This document shows positions 42,259 through 51,966 of a DNA stretch of 52,579 nt, piece by piece. The notes beneath the pieces were generated by a model that was not told the DNA's origin, made no database searches, and worked only from the letters and a program-made list of their open reading frames with translations. A program made the position numbers and the translations under genes. Each line of letters opens with the position of its first letter. Positions within the stretch are counted from its first letter, which is position 1. The stretch is from a virus. The stretch is taken from the IMG/VR virus record IMGVR_UViG_3300030329_003894, positions 1 through 52,579 of that record. One strand, 5' to 3'.

Positions 42259-43005
42259 TTAACCTTCTTCTACTCCAAGATTCCTCCATTTAATATTAAG
42301 CCTACTGGCCTCACTTTCAAACCATTGTTGTAATTGCTGCATTTGTGCTTGTTGCAATCCAAGTAATTCAGGGTCTTCATCGTCATGGACAGATATTCCC
42401 ATTTTTACTTGTAAAATATTCATAGCACTTTTAATAGTTGCTAATAATTGAGCTTCCTTAGGGAAGCCAAATAAATCATTGTTTATATGATATGAGAAAT
42501 ATTCAGTATTATTTGTTTCGGAACTAAATTTATCTTCATGTTCATAATTCCAATATTTTAACTTATGAAGTTCATTCCAAGCATTATCTGGGTCTGGATA
42601 TACCTTTAATAATCCATCCTTATCTATACTGTATACAGGGTCTTTAGAAGACGTTCTATTATAATATAAGCTATTTGAATCTGCCCCTGAAAGAAGTTCC
42701 TCTTGTGTGACTTCCCTGCATTTTCTATGTGAAGCTGTATTTGAATCATATCGCCAAACACTAATTATCTTTAATGAAATGCCGTAATCGTCAGATTCAT
42801 CTGATGATGACCCATGAATTATTTGTCCATCTGAGCCAAAAGTTTTCTCTCTAAGCTTAGGGCTTGCCCACAATATAGAATCTACAGGGATTAAGTCAGC
42901 GACAAAATTAAAACCAGCTTTAAATAACTCAGGATTCTCTGATGCGGTATAATCTCCTATCAGATTTGATATCATTTGAGCATGAGTTAATAAAGTCTGA
43001 ACCAT
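42259..43005 (-). CDS. Head-tail adaptor-like protein, 248 residues
   Basis: ATG 43005 directly follows the stop of a 59-residue gene. It begins with a helix (VQTLLTHAQMISNLIGDYTA) and a buried segment with DLIPVDSILWASPKLREKTF, then acidic loops, strands (GISLKIISVWRYD, PVYSIDKDGLLKVYPDPDN), and a helical C-terminus rich in Gln (LGLQQAQMQQLQQWFESEAS). The plan is that of podovirus adaptor proteins that sit below the portal. No catalytic motif. Confidence 0.72.
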   Translation of the reverse strand: MVQTLLTHAQMISNLIGDYTASENPELFKAGFNFVADLIPVDSILWASPKLREKTFGSDGQIIHGSSSDESDDYGISLKIISVWRYDSNTASHRKCREVTQEELLSGADSNSLYYNRTSSKDPVYSIDKDGLLKVYPDPDNAWNELHKLKYWNYEHEDKFSSETNNTEYFSYHINNDLFGFPKEAQLLATIKSAMNILQVKMGISVHDDEDPELLGLQQAQMQQLQQWFESEASRLNIKWRNLGVEEG

Positions 43006-43185
43006 TTATTTTGCCTTCTTATCTTTCTTTTTTTCATCAACTATTTCAGGTTCGACTACTTCTTCCATACCTGTAAGTACTTCAATAGCACCAGATAGTT
43101 TTAGACTAATTTGAGTTAATCTGTCTAATTCTTGTGCTACTTTATTATACTCTTCCTTAAGTTGACTTAACTTATCTTCTATCAT
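43006..43185 (-). CDS. 59-residue coiled-coil protein, possible scaffold or head accessory
   Basis: ATG 43185 behind aggagata; stop abuts the adaptor start. The first 40 residues are one coiled coil (LSQLKEEYNKVAQELDRLTQ), and the tail is Lys-rich (DEKKKDKKAK). It fills the gap between the decoration gene and the adaptor. A small structural or assembly factor; function unknown. Confidence 0.7.
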   Translation of the reverse strand: MIEDKLSQLKEEYNKVAQELDRLTQISLKLSGAIEVLTGMEEVVEPEIVDEKKKDKKAK

Positions 43186-43207
43186 ACTATCTCCTGTTGG
43201 TTAAATC

Positions 43208-43762
43208 TTATAAATATTCTATACCAAATACAAATTCTAAATCATCAGCTGCGAATGTATCGCCTCCATCTCTATCTATTATAGTAAAATAAATACTCGT
43301 ACTATTATCTGCAGCTTGCAACATAATAGGTAATTGTCCTGTAACGGCGCCATCACTAGAAGCACCTGGGGCAGCAAATTGATTTACCTCATTCCCATTC
43401 AAAGTTATTGGGGCTTTATCCCACATTATTACACCTAATACTTTACTAGCAACTAAATTAGGGTCACTAATATTTAATCCACTTCCTAGCGAAGCAGAAT
43501 ATTGTGTCTCTACTTGCATAAGAATAATATCAATATTTAAATTTAGCGCTTGCTGACAAGTAAACATAAGACTTGTTAACTTAGAAGCTCCTCCAAGAGT
43601 AGCTACTGCATTAGGGATTTCTGTTGTTAAACATATAACATCATTATCAGCACTTGTAGCAGCATGAAGAGTTGGTGTTACTCTTATTACTTGACCACCA
43701 CTTCTGATAGGTCCAGTGTTAGGAGTAACACTATTTCCTGCGTGTGTTATTGTTAAGCTCAT
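43208..43762 (-). CDS. Beta-rich head protein, 184 residues (decoration candidate)
   Basis: ATG 43762. It starts MSLTITHAGNSVTPNTGPIR, with strands rich in Thr/Ser/Asn and a C-terminal DGGDTFAADDLEFVFGIEYL. No hydrophobic segment. It is the second of two beta proteins after the major capsid gene, so a head decoration or minor capsid role is likely. No family is recognised. Confidence 0.7.
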   Translation of the reverse strand: MSLTITHAGNSVTPNTGPIRSGGQVIRVTPTLHAATSADNDVICLTTEIPNAVATLGGASKLTSLMFTCQQALNLNIDIILMQVETQYSASLGSGLNISDPNLVASKVLGVIMWDKAPITLNGNEVNQFAAPGASSDGAVTGQLPIMLQAADNSTSIYFTIIDRDGGDTFAADDLEFVFGIEYL

Positions 43763-43786
43763 TTCTTTTCCTTTTTAAGTTATGCT

Positions 43787-43807
43787 AGGGGGCCATAAAG
43801 ACCCCCT
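43787..43807 (-). terminator. Short GC hairpin in the head gene cluster
   Basis: The arms aggggg and ccccct (43787-43792 and 43802-43807) enclose nine bases in the gap between two head protein genes. No T-run follows on the minus strand. It may reduce read-through or stabilise the message for the upstream head genes, which must be made in excess. Confidence 0.45.
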
Positions 43808-43820
43808 AACGATTACATCA

Positions 43821-44285
43821 TTATGATGGGTCTTTACCTATACCGCCAAATGAAACACCTTCTTCTTCAGTACTATAAGAAAGTTTACATTTTCCAGAAG
43901 TTCCTAGATTCACCGCAGTAACTCCAGTTCCTCCATTAAAATGTATTCTAAACGGGCCCATACCCTTTACGTCACTAAGGTCAGCAGAGAAAAACTTTTG
44001 ACCAGCTGTGTCATGAGGGTTTGTATCGGAAGATGCTGTCGCAACAACACCCCAAGTAGTTCCATCATCCATTGAAGCTTCCACACTTAAAACTCCAGCT
44101 ACATCAGCATATGCAACTGTAGTTTCAAAACCTACTAAGATTTTTTTACCATTTAAATCGTCATAGATTGCAGGAGAAGCTACTGAATCTCCAGTACTAC
44201 TATTTACTGCAGATTCCTCTGTTTCATAATTTTTATATCCACCAGAAACAGATTCAGTCCATGTTGATAAAGATTGTATTGCCAT
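43821..44285 (-). CDS. Head decoration-like protein, 154 residues
   Basis: ATG 44285, 14 nt after the major capsid gene. The protein is a beta sandwich by appearance (KKILVGFETTVAYADVAGVL; VEASMDDGTTWGVVATASSD), with DDGTTW and FSADLSDVKG loops as in Ig-like or BACON-like head proteins. Genes directly after the capsid gene in phages often encode decoration proteins. The call is by fold look and place. Confidence 0.7.
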   Translation of the reverse strand: MAIQSLSTWTESVSGGYKNYETEESAVNSSTGDSVASPAIYDDLNGKKILVGFETTVAYADVAGVLSVEASMDDGTTWGVVATASSDTNPHDTAGQKFFSADLSDVKGMGPFRIHFNGGTGVTAVNLGTSGKCKLSYSTEEEGVSFGGIGKDPS

Positions 44286-44299
44286 GCTTTACCTCCTAC

Positions 44300-45730
44300 T
44301 TAAGAAAACTTAAGAACTGCGTGAGTTTCAGGGAGACTAATTTCAAGCCCAGCTTCAGTCAGAACCATATCTTGTCTGCCGTCAATGCCGTTATCTTGCA
44401 CATTAGTTTCTATCATAGTATCTCGACTAATACCATTACCCACTAGTGGTCTATATGCTACATTTTTCATATCAACTGCTGCACAATAATCTTCCCAAGG
44501 ACCTCTAAGTAGAGGGTCAGCAATAAAATGTAAATTACCAAAAATAGTATTTACCATTGTTACTTGATGACCAAATGAACCCTTAATGTTTTGTACATCT
44601 AATCGATATTGAGATGAACCTACAGAGTTATTTAAGAAAGAACCATTACCTAGCTTATTAAGATAAGTAATAACTTTTCTAGAACAAAGAACTAACTTAT
44701 TTCCAGAGTTTCCACCTTCAGGTGCAAAGAAATCTTCCATTGCATCTAAGAAAGCATCATATCCAGAAGAAGCATAAGACATGTTATATACCTTACCATA
44801 AGATTCTGCATAAGGTAAAATACCCCAACTGTATCTAGTAGAAGCAGTCCCTGCAGTACCTTCTATAGCAGAAGTAGTATAACCAGTTCCAAACAACATA
44901 GCATGCTCAATGTCCATTTTATGTTCCATTAGCTTATCTTGCCATATTCTTTGAAACTCATTTTTAACTCCTCTATATTCTGTAGCAAGAGAAGTTCCAG
45001 AGAATATATTCATACCAGTTTTGAATATCTGGCAATATCCTTCTCTATCAAACAACTTATCTTCCCAACCTACAGGAGAATCAGTTCCTTCAGCCCATGC
45101 ACTACCAATTACCTGACCTTTATTTCCACCTGCAAATGATTCACCTACTGCTACATCATTTAATGGAGTTAAAGATTCTGATGTAATTACAGTACTTAAA
45201 TCACTTGAATGCTCTAAGTGTTTTATTCCTACTGCATTCATATCACCATCACTATAATTACTTGTAGTAGTAGTTACGTCAGCACTCTCACTGATTTTAA
45301 ATCTTCGAACAGTGCCATCATCATTAGCTACAGCTATAACTTGACCTGGAAGAATAAAATAGCAAGGATTATTAGCAGAAGTGACTTTACCATATTTATC
45401 ATAATTACATGATATATATAAATCAGCACCAGCATCTGCTGTTGTTCCTGCTGTTTCCGCACCAGTATCCCATGCTGCGCTTGTTACTGCTGTATCTACT
45501 TCGAATGTACGTCTTTGCCACTGATGTCTTTGCTCAAGAAACTTGAACACTGGGTCATTAGTGGGCTTTTTTGCCACCTTATTTAAATATACGAAGAAAG
45601 GACTTTGCTGAGGAGCAAGTTCGGCAACCCTATCACCAAAATCAAACTTTCTACGCGTATTATCTAAGGAAGCTGTCCAGGATTGTCCCTGTGACGGATT
45701 ATTTGCGTATAATGTACTTGCTGTTGCCAC
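44300..45730 (-). CDS. Major capsid protein (SU10/HK97-like)
   Basis: ATG 45730, with an aaggagaga ribosome site. The 476-residue protein begins MATASTLYANNPSQGQSWTA and has the pattern ELAPQQSPFFVYLNKV followed by a WQRRTFEVDTA strand, typical of the SU10-type capsid family of the HK97 fold. Later come YSWGILPYAES, LVLCSRKVITYLNKLG and a P-domain-like segment, LHFIADPLLRGPWEDYCAAV. It lies after the scaffold and portal genes and before two decoration candidates, the standard order of a head module. It should be the most abundant virion protein. Confidence 0.85.
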   Translation of the reverse strand: MATASTLYANNPSQGQSWTASLDNTRRKFDFGDRVAELAPQQSPFFVYLNKVAKKPTNDPVFKFLEQRHQWQRRTFEVDTAVTSAAWDTGAETAGTTADAGADLYISCNYDKYGKVTSANNPCYFILPGQVIAVANDDGTVRRFKISESADVTTTTSNYSDGDMNAVGIKHLEHSSDLSTVITSESLTPLNDVAVGESFAGGNKGQVIGSAWAEGTDSPVGWEDKLFDREGYCQIFKTGMNIFSGTSLATEYRGVKNEFQRIWQDKLMEHKMDIEHAMLFGTGYTTSAIEGTAGTASTRYSWGILPYAESYGKVYNMSYASSGYDAFLDAMEDFFAPEGGNSGNKLVLCSRKVITYLNKLGNGSFLNNSVGSSQYRLDVQNIKGSFGHQVTMVNTIFGNLHFIADPLLRGPWEDYCAAVDMKNVAYRPLVGNGISRDTMIETNVQDNGIDGRQDMVLTEAGLEISLPETHAVLKFS

Positions 45731-45790
45731 AATAATCTCTCCTTAAATTAACCCTCTCTCAGCTGTCGTGAGACCTTCGAGTAGGGCTGG

Positions 45791-46735
45791 TTACCACGGA
45801 TTTTTACTTTTAAAATCCGCTATCATATTATCCATAATCTTGTCAGATTCACTTCTCGCATCATTGCCTTGGCCTTGACCCGTCTGAACCCCCATCGGAG
45901 ATGGAATTTGTTGAGCTCTTTGAGTTTGTTGAAACTCAGGACTCGGGCCAGTATTTTGGGCTGGTTGACCTTGACCTTTCTGCAATCTATAAAGCTGAAC
46001 TAGATTATCTAAAGACAATGAATTAGGGTCAGACATCTGTTGAATAAACTCTTGGGCATCGCTATCATCAAATCCATAATGACCTTGTAGATGTTGTGAA
46101 ACCCCTTGCATTTGCTGTTGTTGTTGAGCATATGCTTGTTGTCTCTGTATTTCATCTTGCCTTATTTTTTCTTGAGCATCAAGTCTCTCTTGCATTTGTG
46201 CAACAGTATACTCTTGCTTAAGACTGTTATATTCAACCATATCATCACGCCATGATTCATAATCTTCTAAATACCTAGCACTTTCACTATTGGGGTCAGC
46301 ATAAGCTTCCTCTCTATTAAAAGTTCTAGGCTTATTGGGCTTGTCTGGGGGTGCAGGAAATTGTTCAACTGGTTCTTGTGAAGGTTGCTGTTGCATAGCT
46401 TGCATAGCATTAACTTGCGCTTGCAATTCTTCATATTTTTTTTGAGAATTAGCTAATTCATTTTGAGTTTTCGAAGCTTGACTTTGCCAATATTCAAATC
46501 TTCTCTCATCATTTTTAGCATTATACTCTTGTGCCTGCTCTTGTATAGGAGCAGTTTCGGGTGTTCCCTCTACTGGGGAAGCCTCGTCTTGAACCTGTTC
46601 AGTATCCTGGCCGCCAAAAAAAGCATCCTCAACTGACGTAGTATTAGAGTCCTCTGTAGGCCATGGTCCTTCAAACGCCTGATTAGAGTCGTTAGGATTA
46701 GCACTTTGAGGAGTGTCTATATTATTATCTGTCAT
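45791..46735 (-). CDS. Scaffold protein, 314 residues
   Basis: ATG 46735 overlaps the portal stop by 4 nt. The product is polar, acidic at the N-terminus (QAFEGPWPTEDSNTTSVEDA) and helical, with long Gln-rich coiled coils (QAYAQQQQQMQGVSQHLQGH). Short helical motifs stand at the C-terminus (IMDNMIADFKSKNPW). This is the usual make-up of capsid scaffolds, which are encoded between portal and capsid genes and leave the head later. The gap of 60 nt to the capsid gene can fold into a small hairpin. Confidence 0.85.
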   Translation of the reverse strand: MTDNNIDTPQSANPNDSNQAFEGPWPTEDSNTTSVEDAFFGGQDTEQVQDEASPVEGTPETAPIQEQAQEYNAKNDERRFEYWQSQASKTQNELANSQKKYEELQAQVNAMQAMQQQPSQEPVEQFPAPPDKPNKPRTFNREEAYADPNSESARYLEDYESWRDDMVEYNSLKQEYTVAQMQERLDAQEKIRQDEIQRQQAYAQQQQQMQGVSQHLQGHYGFDDSDAQEFIQQMSDPNSLSLDNLVQLYRLQKGQGQPAQNTGPSPEFQQTQRAQQIPSPMGVQTGQGQGNDARSESDKIMDNMIADFKSKNPW

Positions 46736-48951
46736 TTCTTTTTACTCGCTTTCGACTTGCTCTTCTTGCCGCCTGAAGAGGTGGAAGTCTTATCTTTAAT
46801 TGAATCAGCGACATCTCGCTTGATTACGGCCATATTGTCGTCAAGTCGTTTTTCATAAATAGAACCTGCAGCTTTTGCTTTATTGCTAACCTGGTCAAGT
46901 TCTGTTTTAAACTTCTCAACTTCAATTCTTTTTCTTAGGTTGACAGACTCTCTATCCCTTGTCTGTAAGTCACCTTTTAATTTTTTAACCTCTTCGGTAG
47001 CCTGTTGTAATTGTGCTTGCAGCTGACCAACTTGGTCTGTTCTCTGGAGTACTCCTTCCATATCAAATACTTCAGTCTTTTTAAGCACTTCAACTCTATC
47101 AACAATACCTTTTTGATATGCATCCATATAAAATTCTAACTCTGCATATCTATTAGAAGGTAATGTGCTACCTGCTAGATAAATTACATCATATTTACCA
47201 ACTGTAATATCATTAAATATCATTATTTCACCTGTTTTATCATCAACAAGCTTTTTATTTATAACATATTCACTTAATGAATTATTAGGTTGTATGACTC
47301 TAAATACTTTTTCTGTTGTATATAACTCTTGCATAAGAGCTACTGCAACTTGTCCAATCTTTGTTAAACCAGCTTCTATATCAGCTAATTTAGATTTAAT
47401 TTTTCTTTGCCCAAACTCATCTAAACTTATTGTAGCTTTATAAGTTTGAGGAGCTGCTTGTGTATTACCCATCATCATTTCATATAATCCTAATTGATGG
47501 TCAATATCCTGTTTAGCAACCTGTTCACCATTATATAATTCATTAGGTAGTGGAGAGGGTTGAACAGGCATAGGTGCTCCATCTGTTGGGTCATAAGGTA
47601 TCGCCACTCCTGGCTGAGCCCATTTCTGTTCAAACTCATTCATATCTACACTGCCTTCAGGCACTAATATTTTAGTATTTGTACTTGTTGTTGCATGAGC
47701 AACTATTAAAGAACGCATTTTATTAATATATTCTTGTAACCCCTTTATCATTCTTACATCCGACTGTGGATAAGGAGTTCTTGTGTGTAAACTCATAAAA
47801 GGTACAATTGGGTATTTATCTGTTGGCAATTCTCTGCTATATAAATGTTTATCTCCCATTATTACACACATTTGCACTCTTGATACTTGGACAGTTACCA
47901 TTTGTATTAATTTTCTAGCTATTAGTTCACCAAATGTTAATTGCTCAACTTCCATTTTTTGTGGAGGCATAGGCATTTCAGCACTTTCATCTAATCCCAT
48001 AGTATTCATACTAGCTTGCATTTGAGCTTCATGTTGTTGTCTAATTTGTTCAAATTGAACCATCATCTGTTGCGCTTGTTTCTCATCAGATATAACTTGA
48101 CCATTAATTATCCAAGCAGGTTTTTGCACATATTCTTCAAATTCTGATTCATCCAATAGATGTTCTTTCTTACTAAAGGTTTCAAAAATCCTATATCTAT
48201 CTACTATAGTTTTATAATATCTTTCATATCCTCTGAGATATTCAGTATTCACTGTTCTATCAATATCTTCTGGAAAATGAGTAGCTAAATCATTAGCTCT
48301 TCCAGTTTCTGGCCTATCATGGTCGAAATCGGCTGTATTATTTTGAGCATTTTTAATAGCTTTATCATACATAGGATACAAAGCAGCTGCTTGGTCTCTA
48401 GTAAACAATCTAGATATTATTATATTTTCCGCATCTTCAAAAAACTTATCCCTACTATTAGGGTCTACATATACATCAAGAGGGTCTACATCATGCATGC
48501 AAACCTCTCCCTTGCCCATATCCATCATTGGGTCTTGATATACATGGATATATCCTAATCCCATAACATAATAGTCATCAATCATTTGACGAACTACTGT
48601 TCTGCCATCAGATATATCATACATATAGGCTAGCATAGCACTAAGTACCTGTGCAACCTGATTATCAGAATCTTCTCTAGGGGCAACCCTAAAAGCTGGT
48701 CGATTAGCTGACATCATAGATTTAGCAGCTTCAACTGCAGGATGAACTCTATTAACAACTAAAGGAGCCTGTCCTCTAGCTTTAAGAATTTCCTCTTGTT
48801 CTTCCGTCCATTGTCTGCCTAATCTAAATTCTTTATCTTCTTTAGCATGCTCTGCCCAAGCATCTCGCTTATCGCCATATCTCTTCCAAAGGTCTAAAGT
48901 TTCATCTACTAAAGGTTTGCCTGAAAGTTTCTTTTTTGCGCTATATGCCAT
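46732..48951 (-). CDS. Portal protein (P22-like), 739 residues
   Basis: ATG 48951. The chain begins MAYSAKKKLSGKPLVDETLD and shows typical portal segments: EFRLGRQWTEEQ, APLVVNRVHPAVEAAKSMMS, and DVDPLDVYVDPNSR, plus a crown/stem segment (VRMIKGLQEYINKMRSLIVA). The last 120 residues are a coiled coil ending in a Ser/Lys tail (SGGKKSKSKASKKK). It forms the dodecameric DNA channel and terminase dock at one head vertex. It follows the terminase gene by 15 nt and precedes scaffold and capsid, the standard packaging order. The long coiled C-terminus recalls the barrel of P22-type portals. Confidence 0.88.
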   Translation of the reverse strand: MAYSAKKKLSGKPLVDETLDLWKRYGDKRDAWAEHAKEDKEFRLGRQWTEEQEEILKARGQAPLVVNRVHPAVEAAKSMMSANRPAFRVAPREDSDNQVAQVLSAMLAYMYDISDGRTVVRQMIDDYYVMGLGYIHVYQDPMMDMGKGEVCMHDVDPLDVYVDPNSRDKFFEDAENIIISRLFTRDQAAALYPMYDKAIKNAQNNTADFDHDRPETGRANDLATHFPEDIDRTVNTEYLRGYERYYKTIVDRYRIFETFSKKEHLLDESEFEEYVQKPAWIINGQVISDEKQAQQMMVQFEQIRQQHEAQMQASMNTMGLDESAEMPMPPQKMEVEQLTFGELIARKLIQMVTVQVSRVQMCVIMGDKHLYSRELPTDKYPIVPFMSLHTRTPYPQSDVRMIKGLQEYINKMRSLIVAHATTSTNTKILVPEGSVDMNEFEQKWAQPGVAIPYDPTDGAPMPVQPSPLPNELYNGEQVAKQDIDHQLGLYEMMMGNTQAAPQTYKATISLDEFGQRKIKSKLADIEAGLTKIGQVAVALMQELYTTEKVFRVIQPNNSLSEYVINKKLVDDKTGEIMIFNDITVGKYDVIYLAGSTLPSNRYAELEFYMDAYQKGIVDRVEVLKKTEVFDMEGVLQRTDQVGQLQAQLQQATEEVKKLKGDLQTRDRESVNLRKRIEVEKFKTELDQVSNKAKAAGSIYEKRLDDNMAVIKRDVADSIKDKTSTSSGGKKSKSKASKKK

Positions 48952-48966
48952 TTCGAAATTTAACTC

Positions 48967-50463
48967 CTACATTGTCAACCAATCAAGGAATTTCTTTTTC
49001 TTCTTTTTATCATATTTCTTTTCATCGTATTCTGCTAATCTACAAGGCTTAGCGCCATCTAATGCTGTCCATACTGCATCCATGACATCATCATGCTTTC
49101 CTCGTGGATAAGAAAGAAATTCTTGCTGTGGTTTTATGTCTTCTGGTCTAAAGTAAAATTGTTTTCTTGCGAACATAGGCACCATTGATAGTAATCGCTC
49201 TGATTTCCTTGTTCTGGGCTTAACACCTTTCTCTAATCCTGGTATGTATAAACCCTTTTCTTTCATTATATCTCGTACACCTACTCTTAATGCCTCCTGA
49301 TATCCAGTTGTTTCTATTTTCATTCGTCTGGGTTTGTACTTCATATATTTATCTATTATCAGACCTGGCTGCTTAGATGGTGTAATTCTTTCTCTTACAA
49401 TATCTATTACATATTTATTATTTTCGTTATCAATACCTATAGTAGCAATGCAGAAATAGTCTGCTCTTGCAGATAGAGATGATGCAGGGTCTACCCCACT
49501 ATACACCTCTACTGGTATTATTGTTTCTTTATCTTCTATTTTTTGTACCATTACTCCTTGCCCATTGCGAATTTCATAATCATAATGATGTAATTGTATC
49601 CATTCAGGTTTAAATGGAGCATTATCAGGAGATTGGGCTATATTCATGTATTCTTGGTAAAATCCATTTAAATTACCAATACTAGCAAATTCATCCTTTA
49701 TTTGCAAAATCCTCTCCCTAGGAAACCTTTCTGGCCATAAACTCTTTTCATCATCGTCCCAAATAGAATACCACAATACTTTCCAGGCTTTACTCTCTTT
49801 AATCCAATAAAGAAAGCAATCCTCTGATATAACCGTACCAATCATTACTAATTTACCATCATCAGACAAAGATGGTATAACAGCTTCAGTCATCCACTTC
49901 TTGTTCTTAGCACGAGCTTCTGGAGTGAAAGCATTAAGCTCAGACTCGAAATCATCTACTATAATTAGATTAGGACGAGTATCTCCTTCAATAAAACCCC
50001 TAACTCTCTGTCCTGTGCCCACAGCTATGATTCTAGTACCATTAGCTAGTATAACATCGTTATTAGTCCATCTCTTTGCAGTTTCGGGCCCCATTTCTCC
50101 AAATAGCTCTCTAAATGTATCGGAGTGTCCTAAATGGTACTTTATCCTAGATAAGAAGTTAATCGACTGGGTTTGTGATTCTGATATAATAACAATAAAC
50201 AGGTCTTCATCACTTCTCTTAAAAGCAGCTTTCCATAGAGGGTATATTAAGGAAGTAGTAGTACTTTTAGCAGTGCCACGAGGGGCCGCTATTGCGACCC
50301 TTCGTTGCTCGTTATCGGATAAGGACTTGTATATATTGAAGTGGAAAGGAGGTATCTCCTTTCGGAGGGCTGTTGGGAAGCAGTACCTTCCAAACAATGC
50401 CATATTATTATATAACTTCTTTAACGCCTGCTGTTGAGCATAACGTTCTTCATAATCACTCAT
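48967..50463 (-). CDS. terL: Terminase large subunit
   Basis: ATG 50463 overlaps the gene upstream by 8 nt. The 498-residue protein has the ATPase motifs IAAPRGTAKST (Walker A at 58-68) and NLIIVDDFESE (Walker B at 165-175), with a coupling-motif region near LVMIGTVIS. The C-terminal nuclease shows SGVDPASS (first metal Asp) and the last acidic motif GKHDDVMDAVW. It pumps and cuts phage DNA at the portal, acting with a small subunit. It is the clearest marker that the leftward block encodes packaging. Confidence 0.93.
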   Translation of the reverse strand: MSDYEERYAQQQALKKLYNNMALFGRYCFPTALRKEIPPFHFNIYKSLSDNEQRRVAIAAPRGTAKSTTTSLIYPLWKAAFKRSDEDLFIVIISESQTQSINFLSRIKYHLGHSDTFRELFGEMGPETAKRWTNNDVILANGTRIIAVGTGQRVRGFIEGDTRPNLIIVDDFESELNAFTPEARAKNKKWMTEAVIPSLSDDGKLVMIGTVISEDCFLYWIKESKAWKVLWYSIWDDDEKSLWPERFPRERILQIKDEFASIGNLNGFYQEYMNIAQSPDNAPFKPEWIQLHHYDYEIRNGQGVMVQKIEDKETIIPVEVYSGVDPASSLSARADYFCIATIGIDNENNKYVIDIVRERITPSKQPGLIIDKYMKYKPRRMKIETTGYQEALRVGVRDIMKEKGLYIPGLEKGVKPRTRKSERLLSMVPMFARKQFYFRPEDIKPQQEFLSYPRGKHDDVMDAVWTALDGAKPCRLAEYDEKKYDKKKKKKFLDWLTM

Positions 50464-51214
50464 CTAATTCTTTGGTAGTTGTTCTAGAAGCTGCTATATG
50501 TGATTCCTCTTTAGTAATATCATCTATCATAGATATAGACTTAGATTCTATCTTGTCTACAGTCTTTTCCATATACTTCTCTTTCATGCCATGCATATCC
50601 TGAAGATTCTCTACAGCACGCATCATACTAGGAACATCCTTCTTAGTTTTAGCTACCTTAATTGCATCTTCTAGTAAATCAAGAGTATACTTCTCTGTTA
50701 AACCATGTTCATGCAATAAATTCTGCAATTCTTCTCGTACCATCTTTTTAAAGACCTCCGATTTCATTGTTCGTTTCCATTTACGCCTTTGAGACTGTGT
50801 TACCGCCCCTATGGCCCATTCTATAGCCAAATCATAATCTGGCTTTAATGCAAACATTTGTGCAAGATTCTTCATTTTGTCTTGCCCAGCTTGTACTTCT
50901 ATATAACTCTTACCTGTAAAGGTTACATTTGTTTTGCGACCAGCGACCACAAGTTTTTTAGAACTATACTTAGGATTATAAAAGGTATAGCCCCAAGGAA
51001 AACGCATATATACGCTGTCGCGCCCAGCATCTGAAGTATATGTCCTCTTTGAGATAACTTTTGAAACATAGTCATCATCAGAGATTGCATATTCTCCTTC
51101 TTGGGCTTTTTTCCAGTGTTTGAAGTCAATTCCCTTATCCTCTGCTTCGTTTTTTCGATATACTGTATAAGTAACCTTGCCTTGGTTCTTATGATTTATG
51201 TCTATATCATACAT
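50456..51214 (-). CDS. Terminase small-subunit candidate, 252 residues
   Basis: ATG 51214, overlapping TerL by 8 nt and the gene upstream by one base. The N-terminal half is basic with aromatic residues (KRTYTSDAGRDSVYMRFPWG). The C-terminal half is helical (TLDLLEDAIKVAKTKKDVPS; MMRAVENLQDMHGMKEK), like the oligomerising part of small terminases and similar helix-bundle proteins placed before TerL. No HTH is certain. The place and coupling make small terminase the best guess. Confidence 0.6.
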   Translation of the reverse strand: MYDIDINHKNQGKVTYTVYRKNEAEDKGIDFKHWKKAQEGEYAISDDDYVSKVISKRTYTSDAGRDSVYMRFPWGYTFYNPKYSSKKLVVAGRKTNVTFTGKSYIEVQAGQDKMKNLAQMFALKPDYDLAIEWAIGAVTQSQRRKWKRTMKSEVFKKMVREELQNLLHEHGLTEKYTLDLLEDAIKVAKTKKDVPSMMRAVENLQDMHGMKEKYMEKTVDKIESKSISMIDDITKEESHIAASRTTTKELDE

Positions 51215-51852
51215 TAATATGTAAATGCACTCTCTGTCCTATTATAATCAGCCATAGTATCATTTATAGCTTTATTTTTAAATGATTTAGCATATTTAGC
51301 TCCTGCTGCAACAGCGCCTAAAGCTTGATTCTCTGGATTCCTTAATAATTCCATTAATTGAGCATCATCCATACCAAATAAGTCTTCAGCGCTATATCCA
51401 GTTAATTCTGTCGCTTTGGGTCCCCAATATGCTGTAGAAGGATTAGAAACACCACCTTCCTGGGTAGCTGTAACTAAGTCTCTAAGAGTAGAAGGCTCTA
51501 CTTGAAAATAAGATGACCCAGGGCCACCGCCCATTTGGGCTAATTCTGGGTTACCACTAATTGCATTAGACTCATGAAACCCAGTATGATAAAGTAAATT
51601 AGCAAAATCTCTAGGATTCATACCAGTTTCTGATTGACTAAAGGCGGATGCACCCCTTTGAGCTAAATCCATTAACATAGGATTTATAGGTTGTTCCATT
51701 TCTGATTGAAATTTAGCCATTTTATCGGGATTTTGTGTAGTTTGATAGTGTTCTCCCCATAATTGAGCCATTTGGTTATAATTAGATGGATTATCGTTAT
51801 CACTAACATTATAAACCTGCTGTTCCATTGGATTTAAATTCTTATCTGCCAT
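51214..51852 (-). CDS. Possible virion lysozyme-like protein, 212 residues
   Basis: ATG 51852. After a polar N-terminus it contains LLYHTGFHESNAISG with Glu94, then MGGGPGSSYFQVEPSTLRDL (108-126). A Glu in an early helix followed by a 'GPG.s.FQ.ep.T' loop is seen in lysozyme-fold transglycosylases, where the Glu is the acid and the loop holds glycan. This could locally open peptidoglycan during entry or act in lysis. It has no signal peptide. The call is tentative; other muramidase residues are not evident. Confidence 0.5.
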   Translation of the reverse strand: MADKNLNPMEQQVYNVSDNDNPSNYNQMAQLWGEHYQTTQNPDKMAKFQSEMEQPINPMLMDLAQRGASAFSQSETGMNPRDFANLLYHTGFHESNAISGNPELAQMGGGPGSSYFQVEPSTLRDLVTATQEGGVSNPSTAYWGPKATELTGYSAEDLFGMDDAQLMELLRNPENQALGAVAAGAKYAKSFKNKAINDTMADYNRTESAFTY

Positions 51853-51853
51853 A

Positions 51854-51958
51854 TTAAGTACCAGTTGAATGCATAGGATTGCCTACACTATTTGTAAACC
51901 TATTTGCAAGTCTTTTCTTTCTTTTTTTTCTACGTTCTTTTAATTTTTTATCTGCCAT
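51854..51958 (-). CDS. 34-residue basic peptide
   Basis: ATG 51958 follows a good aggagata ribosome site. The product begins MADKKLKERRKKRKKRLANR and continues FTNSVGNPMHSTGT; half of the first 20 residues are Lys or Arg. It stands between two late genes with 8- and 1-nt gaps. A DNA-binding head peptide like the 38-residue one at 448-564 is likely. Confidence 0.6.
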   Translation of the reverse strand: MADKKLKERRKKRKKRLANRFTNSVGNPMHSTGT

Positions 51959-51966
51959 ATTATCTC

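Noticed and set aside
43787-43807. Full intrinsic terminator after the second head gene
   Set aside because: The stem is only six pairs and no T-run follows on the minus strand; kept only as a hairpin of unsure role.
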